Source: Saprospiraceae bacterium
GTDB taxonomy: Bacteria > Bacteroidota > Bacteroidia > Chitinophagales > Saprospiraceae
Assembly (NCBI GenBank): GCA_019187365.1
Contig: JABARE010000001.1
Span: forward strand, 1 to 64,000
Length of the DNA stretch: 64,000 bases
Reading direction: 5' to 3'
Shown here in pieces: positions 34,570 to 44,349 of this stretch. The notes beneath the pieces are model-generated. The model saw only the letters and a program-made list of their open reading frames with translations, searched no databases and was not told where the DNA came from. A program made the position numbers and the translations under genes. The stretch's first letter is position 1. The number at the start of each line of letters is the position of its first letter.

Positions 34570-35343
34570 ATGAAGTATCCTGGGAAAAGGCTTCCACTGG
34601 TGGCGGCTAACTGGAAAATGAATACGCTGCCTGGCGGCGCAGGCGCTCTTGTGGAAGAATACGGGGATGAAATGCTCTGTGGCAATCCTGAGCTGGTGGT
34701 ATGCCCTCCCTTCACGCATTTGGCAGCGCTTGGTCTGACCCTGGGCGCTGCGGGCTGTCTTGGGGCACAGAATTGCAGTGAACATCTCTCGGGAGCCTTT
34801 ACATCTGAAATTTCAGCAGCCATGCTGCGCGACCTGGGATGTCGTTATGTGATTCTGGGGCACAGCGAGTGCCGGTTGAGGAACCCAATGGAAAGCCTCA
34901 GGATCCCGGAAAAAATTGCTCAGGCGCTGGCCCATGGCTTGACGCCCATATATTGCTGCGGGGAAGACCTCCCCATTCGCCAATCGGGAGCTGAACTGGA
35001 CTTTATTGCGCGTCAGTTGGCCGACGACCTTCCTCCTGAACTCAAATTGAATTCCCATAAGCTGGTCATCGCTTACGAACCGGTATGGGCAATTGGGACC
35101 GGGAAACACGCGAGTCCCGAAATGGCACAGCAGATGCACGTTTTCATTCGTTCCAGATTGAAGGACATGATGGGGATCGAAGCAGAGCGGACGCGCATTC
35201 TATATGGCGGCAGCGTCCAGGCCGACAATGCAGCGGGATTCGCCTCTCAGACCGACATCGATGGTGTATTGGTTGGAGGAGCAAGCCTCAAGCCTGCAGA
35301 CTTTCGCGCAATATTTGGAGCCTTTGCAGCTAAAGGGCAGTAA
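34570..35343 (+). CDS. tpiA: triosephosphate isomerase
   Basis: Interconverts dihydroxyacetone phosphate and glyceraldehyde 3-phosphate in glycolysis and gluconeogenesis. The 257-residue protein shows the catalytic lysine in NWKMN (residue 16), the catalytic histidine 98 in GHSE, the catalytic glutamate 170 in AYEPVWAIGTG, and the phosphate-binding ILYGGSVQ and VLVGGASLK loops. The usual GHSERR reads GHSECR. It is divergent from ppk1 and convergent with purE (gap 43 bp). Confidence 0.97.
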   Translation: MKYPGKRLPLVAANWKMNTLPGGAGALVEEYGDEMLCGNPELVVCPPFTHLAALGLTLGAAGCLGAQNCSEHLSGAFTSEISAAMLRDLGCRYVILGHSECRLRNPMESLRIPEKIAQALAHGLTPIYCCGEDLPIRQSGAELDFIARQLADDLPPELKLNSHKLVIAYEPVWAIGTGKHASPEMAQQMHVFIRSRLKDMMGIEAERTRILYGGSVQADNAAGFASQTDIDGVLVGGASLKPADFRAIFGAFAAKGQ

Positions 35344-35386
35344 GTCCTTGCACTGAGTTCGCTACCTGCTCAACGCCTCACCTGGC

Positions 35387-35908
35387 TCAGAGAAGATGCT
35401 TTTCAGGCCAAAGCCGATCCTGCAATTTCTGGTCTTTTCCCCGGATCTGGGCGTCCAAATCCATTTGGAAGGCTTCCAGGTCAGATTGTATGGAAGCGTT
35501 TGACGCACCGAGGATCCGGCAGGCCAACAAACCGGCATTTTTTGCTGCGTTGAGCGCAACGGTGGCAACAGGAACCCCCGTTGGCATCTGGAGTATGGAA
35601 AGGATGGAGTCCCAGCCGTCAATTGAATGGGCTGAGCGTATGGGAACGCCAATGACGGGCAGTGAAGTAAGCGATGCAACCATTCCAGGCAGGTGTGCAG
35701 CCCCCCCGGCGCCGGCGATGATCACCGACAGGCCCCTTTGTTTGGCCGTTTTCGCATATTCAAACATGTGATCCGGCGTGCGGTGTGCAGAAACAATGCG
35801 CAATTCGTAAGCAATGCCGAACTGATCCATGATGTCGGCAGCTTCTTTCATGATGCGCAGATCGCTGTCAGAGCCCATAATGATGCCAACTTTCGGAGAG
35901 TCTTTCAT
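35387..35908 (-). CDS. purE: N5-carboxyaminoimidazole ribonucleotide mutase
   Basis: Converts N5-CAIR to CAIR in purine synthesis. The 173-residue class I PurE has [16 protein letters not shown] near the N terminus, [28 protein letters not shown] and [15 protein letters not shown]. Its start overlaps the purK stop by 4 bp (ATGA), indicating translational coupling, with PurK making the substrate used by PurE. Confidence 0.97.
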   Translation of the reverse strand: MKDSPKVGIIMGSDSDLRIMKEAADIMDQFGIAYELRIVSAHRTPDHMFEYAKTAKQRGLSVIIAGAGGAAHLPGMVASLTSLPVIGVPIRSAHSIDGWDSILSILQMPTGVPVATVALNAAKNAGLLACRILGASNASIQSDLEAFQMDLDAQIRGKDQKLQDRLWPEKHLL

Positions 35909-37059
35909 GTGGTTATTTTTACTTTTTTTCGAATGGTTCGTGCTGTTTGACGACAGGACTCAAGGGAGTCGCCTGTTATATTTACATGCCCCATTTTGCG
36001 GTGGGAGCGCGTCTGATCTTTTCCGTAAAGGTAAAGGTGTACGCCGGGAAGCGTCAAAATTTCGTCGAGGCCTTGATATACAGCAGGTCCCTCATGACCC
36101 GGTTCGCCAAGGAGGTTGACCATCATGCTGTTAAGTTTCCACGTCCCGCTTCCTAGAGGGAGGTCACAAAGTATGCGCAGGTGGTTTTCAAATTGACTCG
36201 CCGCGCCGTTGTTTAGGGTAAGGTGGCCGCTGTTATGCGGTCTGGGCGCCATTTCGTTAATCCACAGGCTCCCGTCTTTGTTGAAAAACATTTCTACCGC
36301 AAGTAAACCTGTTACCCCGAGGCATTCTGCGGCTTTTAAGGCAATGCGCGTGGCCGATTCCGCGGCATTCGCCGGAATTTCTGCAGGACATACGATGTCT
36401 TCAACGAGGTTTGCCTCCGGATGAAACTCCATCGAAACAGGCGAATAGGCTTTGGTGTTCCCATGCCGGTCCCGCGCAACGATGACGGCGATCTCCTTGT
36501 CGATGCCCGCCAAAGATTCTGCCACGATGGGAACATCAGGAACCTGCCCGAGCTGCTCCGGTCGTGAAAGGATGAACACGCCGCGTCCGTCGTATCCTCC
36601 TGTTCTCAGTTTGGCGACAAAGGGAAATGCGACCGCATTCGATTCGATCGCGAAGCGAAGCGATTCCATGTCGTCAAACAAATCAAAAGGAGCGGTTGGC
36701 AAGCCATGTTCGCGATAAAATTGCTTTTGCAAACCTTTGTCCTGGATGAGAGAAAGTACGTTGGGTTGCGGGTAAACATGAACCCCCTCAATTTCAAGCC
36801 GGCGGAGTGCTTCGACGTTCACATGCTCAATCTCCACGCTGACGACATCCATTTGCCTGCCAAAATTCAGGACGTCTTCATAATGGTTAAAATCCCCACA
36901 AACAAAGGAATTGCTGATTTTTGAAACGGGGCAGGCGTCCGAAGGATCGAGAAAGGAAAGGTCCATATCAAATCGCGCCGCTTCTTGCACAAGCATTTTT
37001 CCAAGCTGGCCGCCACCGAGAATGCCTATTTTTGTCGAGCGCGGAAGATAGGTCTGCAT
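35905..37059 (-). CDS. purK: N5-carboxyaminoimidazole ribonucleotide synthase
   Basis: ATP-grasp enzyme that carboxylates AIR with bicarbonate and ATP to N5-CAIR. The 384 residues begin with a nucleotide-binding [16 protein letters not shown] loop, then [34 protein letters not shown], and the metal-binding [15 protein letters not shown]. The 4-bp overlap with purE makes this a compact purK-purE operon divergent from pyrC. Confidence 0.97.
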   Translation of the reverse strand: MQTYLPRSTKIGILGGGQLGKMLVQEAARFDMDLSFLDPSDACPVSKISNSFVCGDFNHYEDVLNFGRQMDVVSVEIEHVNVEALRRLEIEGVHVYPQPNVLSLIQDKGLQKQFYREHGLPTAPFDLFDDMESLRFAIESNAVAFPFVAKLRTGGYDGRGVFILSRPEQLGQVPDVPIVAESLAGIDKEIAVIVARDRHGNTKAYSPVSMEFHPEANLVEDIVCPAEIPANAAESATRIALKAAECLGVTGLLAVEMFFNKDGSLWINEMAPRPHNSGHLTLNNGAASQFENHLRILCDLPLGSGTWKLNSMMVNLLGEPGHEGPAVYQGLDEILTLPGVHLYLYGKDQTRSHRKMGHVNITGDSLESCRQTARTIRKKVKITT

Positions 37060-37125
37060 AACACACGCGAAAATCGTAAAGCTTTGGCAGGCGGCGTACT
37101 ATTTTGAAGATCCTTTGCAATCATT

Positions 37126-38463
37126 ATGAATAAATTAATTGTTAAAAACGCTCTGATTGTCAACGAGGGGAGGTGCTTCGCTTCTGACCTGATGATTGAA
37201 GGGTCGCGCATATCCCGCATTGACTCAGATATTTCTGATTCCAGAGCGGTTGTTCTCGATGCGGAGGGCAAGTACTTGTTGCCCGGATGCATTGACGATC
37301 AGGTGCACTTCCGAGAACCCGGACTCACGCACAAAGCGGATATGTTTACCGAGTCGCGAGCGGCAGTTGCCGGAGGGGTCACGAGTTATATGGAAATGCC
37401 GAATACTGTTCCACCCGTATTGAGCCGATCCGCCCTTGAGGATAAGTACCAGATCGCCCGGAAAAGAAGCGCTGCCAATTATTCATTTTATATGGGGGCG
37501 TCAAATTCAAATGCGGAGGAAGTATTGGCGGTCGATTACCGGAACGTTTGCGGAATCAAGATCTTCATGGGTTCTTCGACGGGAGACATGCTGGTCGATG
37601 ATGAATCTGCTTTGGAACGCCTGTTTGGAGAAGCGCCGGCGCTGATCGCGACCCATTGCGAAGACGAATCGACCATCAGGGCCAATGCAGAGATGTACCG
37701 ATCGAAGTATGGATCGGAACTCACGGCGGCATACCATCCTCTCATAAGAAGCCGCGAAGCATGTACCATCAGTTCCGGTTTTGCCATATCGCTGGCACGC
37801 CGTTGCGGAACGCGACTGCACATTCTGCACCTGAGTACGCGCGAAGAGGCGCTTTCACTCGAAACAGGTTGCCCGCTGTCGCAAAAGCGTATAACGGCCG
37901 AAGTGTGCGTACACCACCTTTATTTCGACAGCAGTGGGTATGCAAGCCTCGGCAACCTGATCAAGTGCAATCCTGCCATAAAGGAGGCATCTGACAGATT
38001 GGCTCTTGCGGAAGCGCTAAAGGCAGGAGCCCTCGATGTGGTAGCTACGGACCACGCGCCGCACACGCTGGAAGAAAAGCAGAGGCCCTATGCAGAAGCG
38101 CCTTCAGGGCTTCCGCTTGTGCAACACAGCCTTTTGCTCATGGTGGAAATGTCGCAGCGCAATGGCTGGGATCTGCCCTTTATCGTGGAAAAAATGGCGC
38201 ACCATCCAGCCGTTTGTTTTGGCATACGCGGACGCGGATTTGTAAGGGAAGGGTATTTTGCAGATCTGGTGTTGCTCGATTTGAAAGGGAAAACCCTTGT
38301 GGACAAATCGCAGGTGCTGTACAAATGCGGATGGTCTCCGCTGGAAGGTACTACGCTGCCTGGCCGGGTCGCTGCAACTTTTGTAAATGGTCAACTCGTG
38401 TACGATGGCAGCTCGGTCATGCCGGACCAATTCGGTATGCGGCTTGAATTTGAGCGCAACTAG
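37126..38463 (+). CDS. pyrC: dihydroorotase (class I)
   Basis: Amidohydrolase that cyclises carbamoyl-aspartate to dihydroorotate in pyrimidine synthesis. Metal ligands are in DQVHFREPG (H61, with R63 a substrate contact), the carboxylated lysine 145 in GIKIFMGSSTG, histidines in ATHCEDE and LHILHLS, and the catalytic aspartate in VATDHAPH. The length of 445 residues and the FREPG and substrate-loop context match active catalytic subunits rather than inactive pseudo-dihydroorotases. Downstream lies the inverted repeat element, then the convergent MBL gene. Confidence 0.94.
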   Translation: MNKLIVKNALIVNEGRCFASDLMIEGSRISRIDSDISDSRAVVLDAEGKYLLPGCIDDQVHFREPGLTHKADMFTESRAAVAGGVTSYMEMPNTVPPVLSRSALEDKYQIARKRSAANYSFYMGASNSNAEEVLAVDYRNVCGIKIFMGSSTGDMLVDDESALERLFGEAPALIATHCEDESTIRANAEMYRSKYGSELTAAYHPLIRSREACTISSGFAISLARRCGTRLHILHLSTREEALSLETGCPLSQKRITAEVCVHHLYFDSSGYASLGNLIKCNPAIKEASDRLALAEALKAGALDVVATDHAPHTLEEKQRPYAEAPSGLPLVQHSLLLMVEMSQRNGWDLPFIVEKMAHHPAVCFGIRGRGFVREGYFADLVLLDLKGKTLVDKSQVLYKCGWSPLEGTTLPGRVAATFVNGQLVYDGSSVMPDQFGMRLEFERN

Positions 38464-38560
38464 CTGCTAAAATGCACTGGCAGGTGTGAATTGCTGCCTA
38501 AGGTTGCTATTGTAAAACGAATTCAATAACCCGTTGTAAAAATCTTCTTCCTATATTAAT

Positions 38561-38910
38561 GGGTTCCTCGAATACCCCAGTTTTGATGCCAGAATAAAAA
38601 GGACTGCCTCTCTCCACTCCCTGTTGATGCCAGAAGGAAAAGGGCTGCCTCTCTTCACTCCCTGTTGATGCCAGAAGGAAAAGGGCTGCCTCTCTTCACT
38701 CCCTGTTGATGCCAGAAGGAAAAGGGCTGCCTCTCTTCACTCCCTGTTGATGCCAGAAGGAATTTAGCAAAACAAGACGAGGCGCGGTGAAGGAAGCTAT
38801 GTGGATCAATACCTGACTGAACCGCAACGAAGTATTGTGAAGCTCAATTCATTTCGCGCGTAAGCCAGTGCGGGCTGGCTGGCGCAAGAGTGGGTTATTA
38901 GAGGTGCCCT
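38561..38910. mobile_element. MITE-like noncoding repeat element, inverted copy 3
   Basis: Starts GGGTTCCTCGAATACCCCAG and ends AGTGGGTTATTAGAGGTGCC then CT; the two ends are imperfect inverted repeats and match the outer ends of the 27-kb cluster (opposite orientation). Inside are four full 41-bp units (38585 onward) and one 147-bp-type unit (38766-38889). The element fills the gap between the convergent pyrC and MBL genes, and its right end overlaps the MBL stop codon. No clear target-site duplication was found. Confidence 0.7.
38585..38766. repeat. 41-bp tandem repeat, four full copies plus a part
   Basis: Units start with GATGCCAGAAGG at 38585, 38626, 38667, 38708 and 38749, exactly 41 bp apart. 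The second to fourth are identical; the first differs at several bases. The same 41-bp unit occurs, complemented, at 27409-27510 and about 28033-28085. Confidence 0.9.
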
Positions 38911-39751
38911 AAAGGTTAACCTGCCTGCCGGCAACGATTCTTCCCTGTTCGTTGCGAACGACCGTTAGGGTCCTGACGTTTGGGTCATGTTCGAATAGAA
39001 GGACGTGCTCGTGGTCTGCAGCCTGTTGGAGAACAATATCTTTTTCCTGTAAAGTAACTAACGGACGTACGTCGTAGCTCATAATATAAGGCATACCGAT
39101 GTGGTGGCTGCTCGGGATCAGATCGGCGCAATAAATGTACTTTCTGTTTTCAAAATCAATTTCGGGGATCATCATGGCTTCCGTGTGCCCATAAAGAAAC
39201 CTTAGGTTGATTCCAGGAAGCCATTCTGTGGTAGCCTTGTCGTTCTCTATGAAATGCAAGACGCCGTGGTCTTGCAGAGGAATGAAATTTTCGCGTAAGA
39301 ATGAGGCGCGCTCCCGGTCGTTGGGCTTGCAAGCCCAATCCCAGTGCCGCTCGTTGCTCCAGTAACGGGCATTGGGAAATGCCGGCACCAGTTGCCCCTT
39401 GGCATCGCGGATGACGGCGCCTCCGCAGTGGTCGAAATGGAGGTGGGTCAGCAGCACGTCGGTGATGGCTTCCGGAGAAACTTCCAGGTTCTGTAAAGCA
39501 TCATCCAGGGAACCTCCGTGCGGGTGGAAAAAGGACCGGAATTTGACGTCCTGCTTGTCGCCCATACCAGTGTCGACGAGTATTTTTCGGTCATTGGTGG
39601 AGATGAGCAGGCATCGCATGGACCAGGTGCACAAATTCTGGTTGTCCGGAGGGTTGAGTTTCTCCCAGATCGTTTTTGGGACCACGCCAAACATTGCACC
39701 GCCATCGAGCTTCAAATATCCCGTTTCAACAAATTGCAGGGCTTCAATCAT
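38909..39751 (-). CDS. MBL-fold metallo-hydrolase
   Basis: A 280-residue metallo-beta-lactamase-fold protein with the metal motif HLHFDH (H103, H105, D107, H108), an LVDTGMGD strand before it, and later histidines in YGHTEAM and an aspartate in IYCADLIPS. Related proteins include lactonases and general hydrolases; the substrate cannot be told. Its start overlaps the ribH stop by 4 bp (ATGA), so it is translated from the same message. The TAG stop coincides with the TTTAGGG end of the repeat element, so the element may define the present C terminus. Confidence 0.88.
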   Translation of the reverse strand: MIEALQFVETGYLKLDGGAMFGVVPKTIWEKLNPPDNQNLCTWSMRCLLISTNDRKILVDTGMGDKQDVKFRSFFHPHGGSLDDALQNLEVSPEAITDVLLTHLHFDHCGGAVIRDAKGQLVPAFPNARYWSNERHWDWACKPNDRERASFLRENFIPLQDHGVLHFIENDKATTEWLPGINLRFLYGHTEAMMIPEIDFENRKYIYCADLIPSSHHIGMPYIMSYDVRPLVTLQEKDIVLQQAADHEHVLLFEHDPNVRTLTVVRNEQGRIVAGRQVNL

Positions 39752-40272
39752 CGGGTGTCTGTATAGGGTTGGTCCGGAATGTTGGGAGGTGTATTGCGCA
39801 AACAGAGCATTTTGATTGCACTAACACTTGCCTCGGCGCCTTTGTTTCCCCATTCGCCGCCGGCCCTGGCACGAGCCTGGTCCACAGTGGCAACGGTCAG
39901 AACACCAAAAGCTACCGGCCGCGACCACTCGAGTGAAATTTGCATGAGACCCCGGGCAACGGTCCTGGCAATGATGTCGTCGTGTTGAGTTTCTCCGCGG
40001 ATCAGACAGCCAAGGGCCACGACCGCATCGACCTGATGATGTTCTATCAGCCATTTGGCTGCCAAAGGAAGCTCGTAACTGCCGGGAACCCGGTGAACCC
40101 TTACATTCGATGGCACAATGCCGCAGGCATTAAAGACCTCAAAAGAGCCCTGCAGAAGGGATTCGGTGATTTCAGGGTGCCACAACGCAACGGCTATGCC
40201 GTAGTGGAATGATTTTGCCGCTTCCCGCTCAGCGGGAAGAAGGCTACCCGGGTTGGGCAGCAGGCCTGCCAT
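39748..40272 (-). CDS. ribH: 6,7-dimethyl-8-ribityllumazine synthase
   Basis: Condenses the ribityl pyrimidine with a 4-carbon phosphate to make lumazine, the penultimate step of riboflavin synthesis. Seen in the 174 residues: VPGSYELPLAAKWL, ALGCLIRGETQHDDIIA with the catalytic histidine, FGVLTV, and NKGAEAS near the C terminus. It sits 8 bp after a TPR membrane-protein gene and overlaps the MBL gene, so all three are probably one transcript. No FMN riboswitch was seen upstream. Confidence 0.96.
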   Translation of the reverse strand: MAGLLPNPGSLLPAEREAAKSFHYGIAVALWHPEITESLLQGSFEVFNACGIVPSNVRVHRVPGSYELPLAAKWLIEHHQVDAVVALGCLIRGETQHDDIIARTVARGLMQISLEWSRPVAFGVLTVATVDQARARAGGEWGNKGAEASVSAIKMLCLRNTPPNIPDQPYTDTR

Positions 40273-40280
40273 CCGTTTCT

Positions 40281-40994
40281 TTATTCGAGGGGTATGATGA
40301 ATTTGTCGATGCCGTTCCCATCCGGGGAATTCGGAAACTTTTCCTTGATGGTCTTGAACGCAAGAAGTGCACCGGCATTATCGCCTTGTTTTTGCTTCAA
40401 AACACCAATTTTCTTTAGATAAACGGGGGTGAGTAACTCATTTTCCGTTCCACTTGCTGCCTTTTCGTAAAACTCCAGGGCTTTGTCGATATCGTTGAGT
40501 TCTGCATGGACATCCCCAAGCATGCCGTTTTTGAGCGTCGGCATAACTTTGCCTCCTGCATTGAAATCCTCGAAATAACTGCGCGCTTCCTCAAACTGGC
40601 GAAGCTGCATACAACAGATCCCAGCGTAGTATTTTGCCAGGTTCCCCGCAGGCGTTCCTCCAAACTGGTCGGCGATCTCGGCAAAACCTGCAAAACCACC
40701 TCCCGGGTTCTCCAATGCCAGGGCAAAGGAGTCCTTTTCAAAAAGGAATTCAGCCTGGTACATCTGCTCTAGTGCTTCCTTATTCTGTGGCTCCTGGTAG
40801 AGGAATTTGTAAGAAAGCCATCCTCCAACAAGGATGACCACCCCGATGAGCCCCCCCAGGATTAAATTCCTGTTTTTCTCAAAAAAGTCTTCTGCCTGAT
40901 GCTTGACTTCGGCAATGTCGATCAGCGTTGCATCCTTGCCAACCGGGGTTTGAACCGATTTGGGCTTTACATGGGCGCGGTAGCCTTTGGCCAT
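40281..40994 (-). CDS. membrane-anchored tetratricopeptide repeat protein
   Basis: 237 residues: a cytoplasmic N-terminal tail, one transmembrane segment (about residues 44-66, LILGGLIGVVILVGGWLSYK), then TPR-like helical repeats to the C terminus (for example AKYYAGICCMQLRQFEEARS and DIDKALEFYEKA). The layout resembles YfgM-like ancillary Sec translocon or envelope-assembly proteins, but no specific partner is indicated. A -7 promoter box lies 34 bp upstream; ribH follows after 8 bp. Confidence 0.85.
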   Translation of the reverse strand: MAKGYRAHVKPKSVQTPVGKDATLIDIAEVKHQAEDFFEKNRNLILGGLIGVVILVGGWLSYKFLYQEPQNKEALEQMYQAEFLFEKDSFALALENPGGGFAGFAEIADQFGGTPAGNLAKYYAGICCMQLRQFEEARSYFEDFNAGGKVMPTLKNGMLGDVHAELNDIDKALEFYEKAASGTENELLTPVYLKKIGVLKQKQGDNAGALLAFKTIKEKFPNSPDGNGIDKFIIPLE

Positions 40995-41028
40995 ATTCTT
41001 CTTTTCTTTAAAATTCTAAAAATCTGCG

Positions 41029-41036
41029 CAAAAATA
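41029..41036 (-). promoter_or_regulatory. -7 promoter box for the TPR-ribH-MBL operon
   Basis: Minus-strand TATTTTTG, 34 bp upstream of the TPR gene ATG. Confidence 0.45.
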
Positions 41037-41083
41037 ACACAGCCCGGCCAATTCCTGCAGGGAAAAGGATGAAGCGCCCGGGT

Positions 41084-42124
41084 CTATTCCGCGATAAAGG
41101 GGTAATCTGCCTGGGTGTAGTTGTTTTCAAACAGCGCTTCGGCAGACGGATAGGGGGATGCCTCGGCAAACGCTACGGCCTCTTCCATCTCTGCCTGTAC
41201 TTCCTGCTGGATGGTGGCTATCTCTGCGGCATCCAGCATGTTGAAGCGCAAGAGGTCTGCCTCGACCACTTCGAGCGGGTCAAGAGTTTTGTAGTGGGCC
41301 AGCTCTTCTTTGCTCCTGTAATTCGCCGGGTCGGAAACGGAGTGGCCCCTGTAGCGGTATGTGCGGATTTCAAGAAAATAAGGGCCCTCACCCGAACGCA
41401 CATGCTCTGCAGCGCGGAGCAGTGCATCGTGCACAGGTATGGGGTGCATACCGTCGACCGCCTCCGAGGGCATATCGAATGCCCTCCCGATTGAATGCAA
41501 TTCCTGAACATTGCTCGTCCTGGCAACGGAGGTCCCCATGGCATAGCCATTGTTTTCGACGATGTAGATCACTGGCAACTTCCAGGTCATGGCCATGTTA
41601 AACGATTCATACAAGGCCCCTTGGCGAGCGGCTCCGTCTCCAAACATGGTGACGCAGATGTTGCCGCTCTGCTGGTATTTTTCCGCAAAGGCAATGCCTG
41701 TTCCGATGGGAATTTGGGCACCAACAATGCCATTGCCACCAAAAAAACGGTGCTCCTTGGAAAAGAAGTGCATCGACCCACCCTTACCCTTCACACAGCC
41801 ATCCGCCTTGCCGAAAAGTTCGGCCATACAGGCTTTTGAAGAAAGCCCGCGCGTGAGGGCGATCCCGTGCTGGCGATAACCGGTGATCAGTGCATCCTCA
41901 GGCCGGATGGCCGTTTTTATGCCAGCGGCAATGGCTTCCTGACCGATGTAGACGTGGAGGAATCCGCGGATCTTTTGTTGGGAGTACATCATGAGGGTCT
42001 TTTCTTCAAAGCGCCGGATCCTCAGGATCGTTCGGTACCATTGCTCCCAAAGATTCCTGCTGTATTTGCTCTTTGCTCCGTCGTTCTGACCTTTAGATTG
42101 CCCTGCTCGGTTTTTGGCTGCCAT
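41084..42124 (-). CDS. pdhA: pyruvate dehydrogenase E1 component, alpha subunit
   Basis: Thiamine-diphosphate subunit of the pyruvate dehydrogenase complex, which makes acetyl-CoA. Motifs in the 346 residues: RFEEKTLMMYSQQ near the N terminus, GYRQHG, GKGGSMHF, GNGIVGAQIPIGTG, the TPP/Mg motif GDGAARQG (162-169) ending in NN (191-192), and the regulatory-loop type YRYRGHSVSDP. The beta subunit is not adjacent in this window. The gene is monocistronic here, with a -7 box 23 bp upstream. Confidence 0.94.
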   Translation of the reverse strand: MAAKNRAGQSKGQNDGAKSKYSRNLWEQWYRTILRIRRFEEKTLMMYSQQKIRGFLHVYIGQEAIAAGIKTAIRPEDALITGYRQHGIALTRGLSSKACMAELFGKADGCVKGKGGSMHFFSKEHRFFGGNGIVGAQIPIGTGIAFAEKYQQSGNICVTMFGDGAARQGALYESFNMAMTWKLPVIYIVENNGYAMGTSVARTSNVQELHSIGRAFDMPSEAVDGMHPIPVHDALLRAAEHVRSGEGPYFLEIRTYRYRGHSVSDPANYRSKEELAHYKTLDPLEVVEADLLRFNMLDAAEIATIQQEVQAEMEEAVAFAEASPYPSAEALFENNYTQADYPFIAE

Positions 42125-42147
42125 TCCCCATGGTGTTTAAGTTCCCG

Positions 42148-42155
42148 CAAAAATA
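42148..42155 (-). promoter_or_regulatory. -7 promoter box for pdhA
   Basis: Minus-strand TATTTTTG located 23 bp before the pdhA ATG, in the 58-bp gap after the S9 peptidase gene. Confidence 0.45.
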
Positions 42156-42182
42156 GTCCAATTGATCCTGAAGCTTAAGAAC

Positions 42183-44201
42183 TCATAAGGTTTCCCTTAG
42201 CCAGGTAAAGAACTCTCGCTGCCACAGGATTCCATTCTGGAGCTTCAGCACATGGTGTCCTTCGTCGGGAAAGTACAAGAGTCGCGCAGGCAGTCCCAGC
42301 ATCCTTGCAGCGGTAAAGGCTTCGAAGGCCTGGGTGTCTGGAATGCGATAATCGCGTCCACCCTGGATGATGAGAATGGGGCGGTTCCAGCGATGTACCA
42401 GGCGATGGGGCGAATGGCGCTGGTAAGCCTTGGCATACTTCTTATTCCAGTAAGGCCCCTTTAAGTCCCAATTGGCAAACCACATTTCTTCTGTACTGCC
42501 GTACCACGATTCAAGGTTGAAGGACCCACAATGGGAAATGAAGGTCTTAAAGCGGTTCTCGTGCAATCCGGCAAGCATAAATACAGAGTAACCGCCAAAA
42601 CTTGCACCCACAGCCGCCCTTCTGTCCACATCGACATAGGGCTTTTTAGAAACCTGGTCAATGGCAGAAAGGTAATCGGTGATGCATTGCCCTCCCCAGT
42701 CACCTGAAATTTGCTCGTTCCACTGCCTTCCCCAGCCGGGCATTCCGCGACGGTTAGGAGCCACGACGATGTACCCCTTGGAAGCCATGAGCTGGAAATT
42801 CCACCGAAAGCTGTAAAACTGCGTCAGTGCGGACTGTGGCCCTCCCTGGCAATAGAGCAGGGTAGGGTATTTCCGGGTTGGATCAAAATCAGGTGGAAAG
42901 ATCACCCAGGCGAGCATGTTCTTTTTATCCGATGTCCGGATCCATTGTTTTTCGACCGGACAGGGAGTGATCCCCTGATAAGCCGCGTCGTTTACCCGGG
43001 ACACCTGTCGGGCTTGCCCCGTCTGGATGTTTACGGCATACACTTCGGGGGCATGGTTCATGTCGGTGCGGGTGCAAACCAGCTCGTCTCCGGAAATTCC
43101 AATGATGGTGGCGTAATCGTGGTCACCCTGGCTTATTTGGCGGTAATTTGGCATGGGCGTGTCGGAGAACGCATTGGTCAATGCAATTTCAAAGAGCTGT
43201 ACGCTGCCGCGATATGGCAGGTTGCAAAACACCGACCGGGAATCCGGACTCCAGATAAAATGATTGATGGTTTCATCCCAGGTTCTGGTGATGTTGAACT
43301 GCTTACGCGTAATGAGGTCCATGATGATTAATTCATTTTTGTCGGACTCGTAACCGTCGCGGCCCATGCTCAACCATGCCACGTATTTCCCGTCAGGAGA
43401 AAACTGCGGTTCTTTGTCATAACCAGTCAGACTTTGCGACACATTCTGCGTTTGCCTCGTCTCCAGATGGTATAAGTAAATGTCAGAATTTGTGCTTACT
43501 GCGTATTCTTTCCCCTTTTTCTTAACGCACACGTATGCCAGCCATTTGCCATCCTTGCTCCAGCTCATGTCTTCTGCACCGCCAAAGGGTACCGTGGGAG
43601 CATCATAGGCTTCTCCGGACATAATGTCTGTTTCCTGGGCAATGCCATCGGGACTCAGGCGGCCTATAAAAATGTGGTTGTATGCGCCGTCTTCCCAAAC
43701 ATTCCAGTGCCGGAACATCAGGTCCTCGTAAACTGAGGCAGAGGCAAGCGGCAGATCGGGATGTCGGTCGGCTTTCGTCTGATCCATTTTGACCGAACGT
43801 GAAAAGGCAATGTGTCTTCCTCCAGGCGAGATCCGGAAGTTGGAATATTCCAGTCCTTCGATTCCCAGATTGCGTTGGATGAGGTCATGGAATACTTGGC
43901 CGTCTTTCGAATACATCAAATTTCCACCACCGTCAAAGGCAACATTGCCCGCGAAAGACCTGGCTTCGGAAATCATATTGGCATTCCTGCCCGAAAGATC
44001 AGAAATGTAAAGCTGGGTGTTTGACTTGTTTAATTCCTTGTCATAATGGGTTACGGTGTAGTAGACATATTTGCCGTCCTGCGACAGGGATTCTCCACCC
44101 ACGCGTCCGAGTGACCACAGGATATCTTCCGTCATCCTGCCCTGGGCCAACAGGTTTACAGAAAGGGTCAAAAAAGCTAAAAAACTGGTTTTGAATTTCA
44201 T
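42183..44201 (-). CDS. secreted S9-family prolyl oligopeptidase-type peptidase
   Basis: 672 residues: a signal peptide ending near LLAQG, an N-terminal WD40/TolB-like beta-propeller (repeats with SPDGKYVAW and SPDSRSVF), then an alpha/beta hydrolase domain. The catalytic triad is visible as serine about 534 in GASFGGYS, aspartate about 617 in GGRDYRIPD, and histidine about 650 in DEGHH. This architecture fits the S9C/DPP-IV-like group that cleaves peptides in the periplasm or outside the cell. It is divergent from recF. Confidence 0.93.
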   Translation of the reverse strand: MKFKTSFLAFLTLSVNLLAQGRMTEDILWSLGRVGGESLSQDGKYVYYTVTHYDKELNKSNTQLYISDLSGRNANMISEARSFAGNVAFDGGGNLMYSKDGQVFHDLIQRNLGIEGLEYSNFRISPGGRHIAFSRSVKMDQTKADRHPDLPLASASVYEDLMFRHWNVWEDGAYNHIFIGRLSPDGIAQETDIMSGEAYDAPTVPFGGAEDMSWSKDGKWLAYVCVKKKGKEYAVSTNSDIYLYHLETRQTQNVSQSLTGYDKEPQFSPDGKYVAWLSMGRDGYESDKNELIIMDLITRKQFNITRTWDETINHFIWSPDSRSVFCNLPYRGSVQLFEIALTNAFSDTPMPNYRQISQGDHDYATIIGISGDELVCTRTDMNHAPEVYAVNIQTGQARQVSRVNDAAYQGITPCPVEKQWIRTSDKKNMLAWVIFPPDFDPTRKYPTLLYCQGGPQSALTQFYSFRWNFQLMASKGYIVVAPNRRGMPGWGRQWNEQISGDWGGQCITDYLSAIDQVSKKPYVDVDRRAAVGASFGGYSVFMLAGLHENRFKTFISHCGSFNLESWYGSTEEMWFANWDLKGPYWNKKYAKAYQRHSPHRLVHRWNRPILIIQGGRDYRIPDTQAFEAFTAARMLGLPARLLYFPDEGHHVLKLQNGILWQREFFTWLRETL

Positions 44202-44349
44202 GAGTACAATTTAGGGCATAAAAATAAGCCAATTGCGACTCCACCGACCTTTCCCCGGGGGCGGAAGTAGGCATCCAGGGCGATTTCCGCAATCCGGCAG
44301 AAAAGTATTCTGCGCAGATGGCCATCTTTGCGGCAGATTCACATCCATC

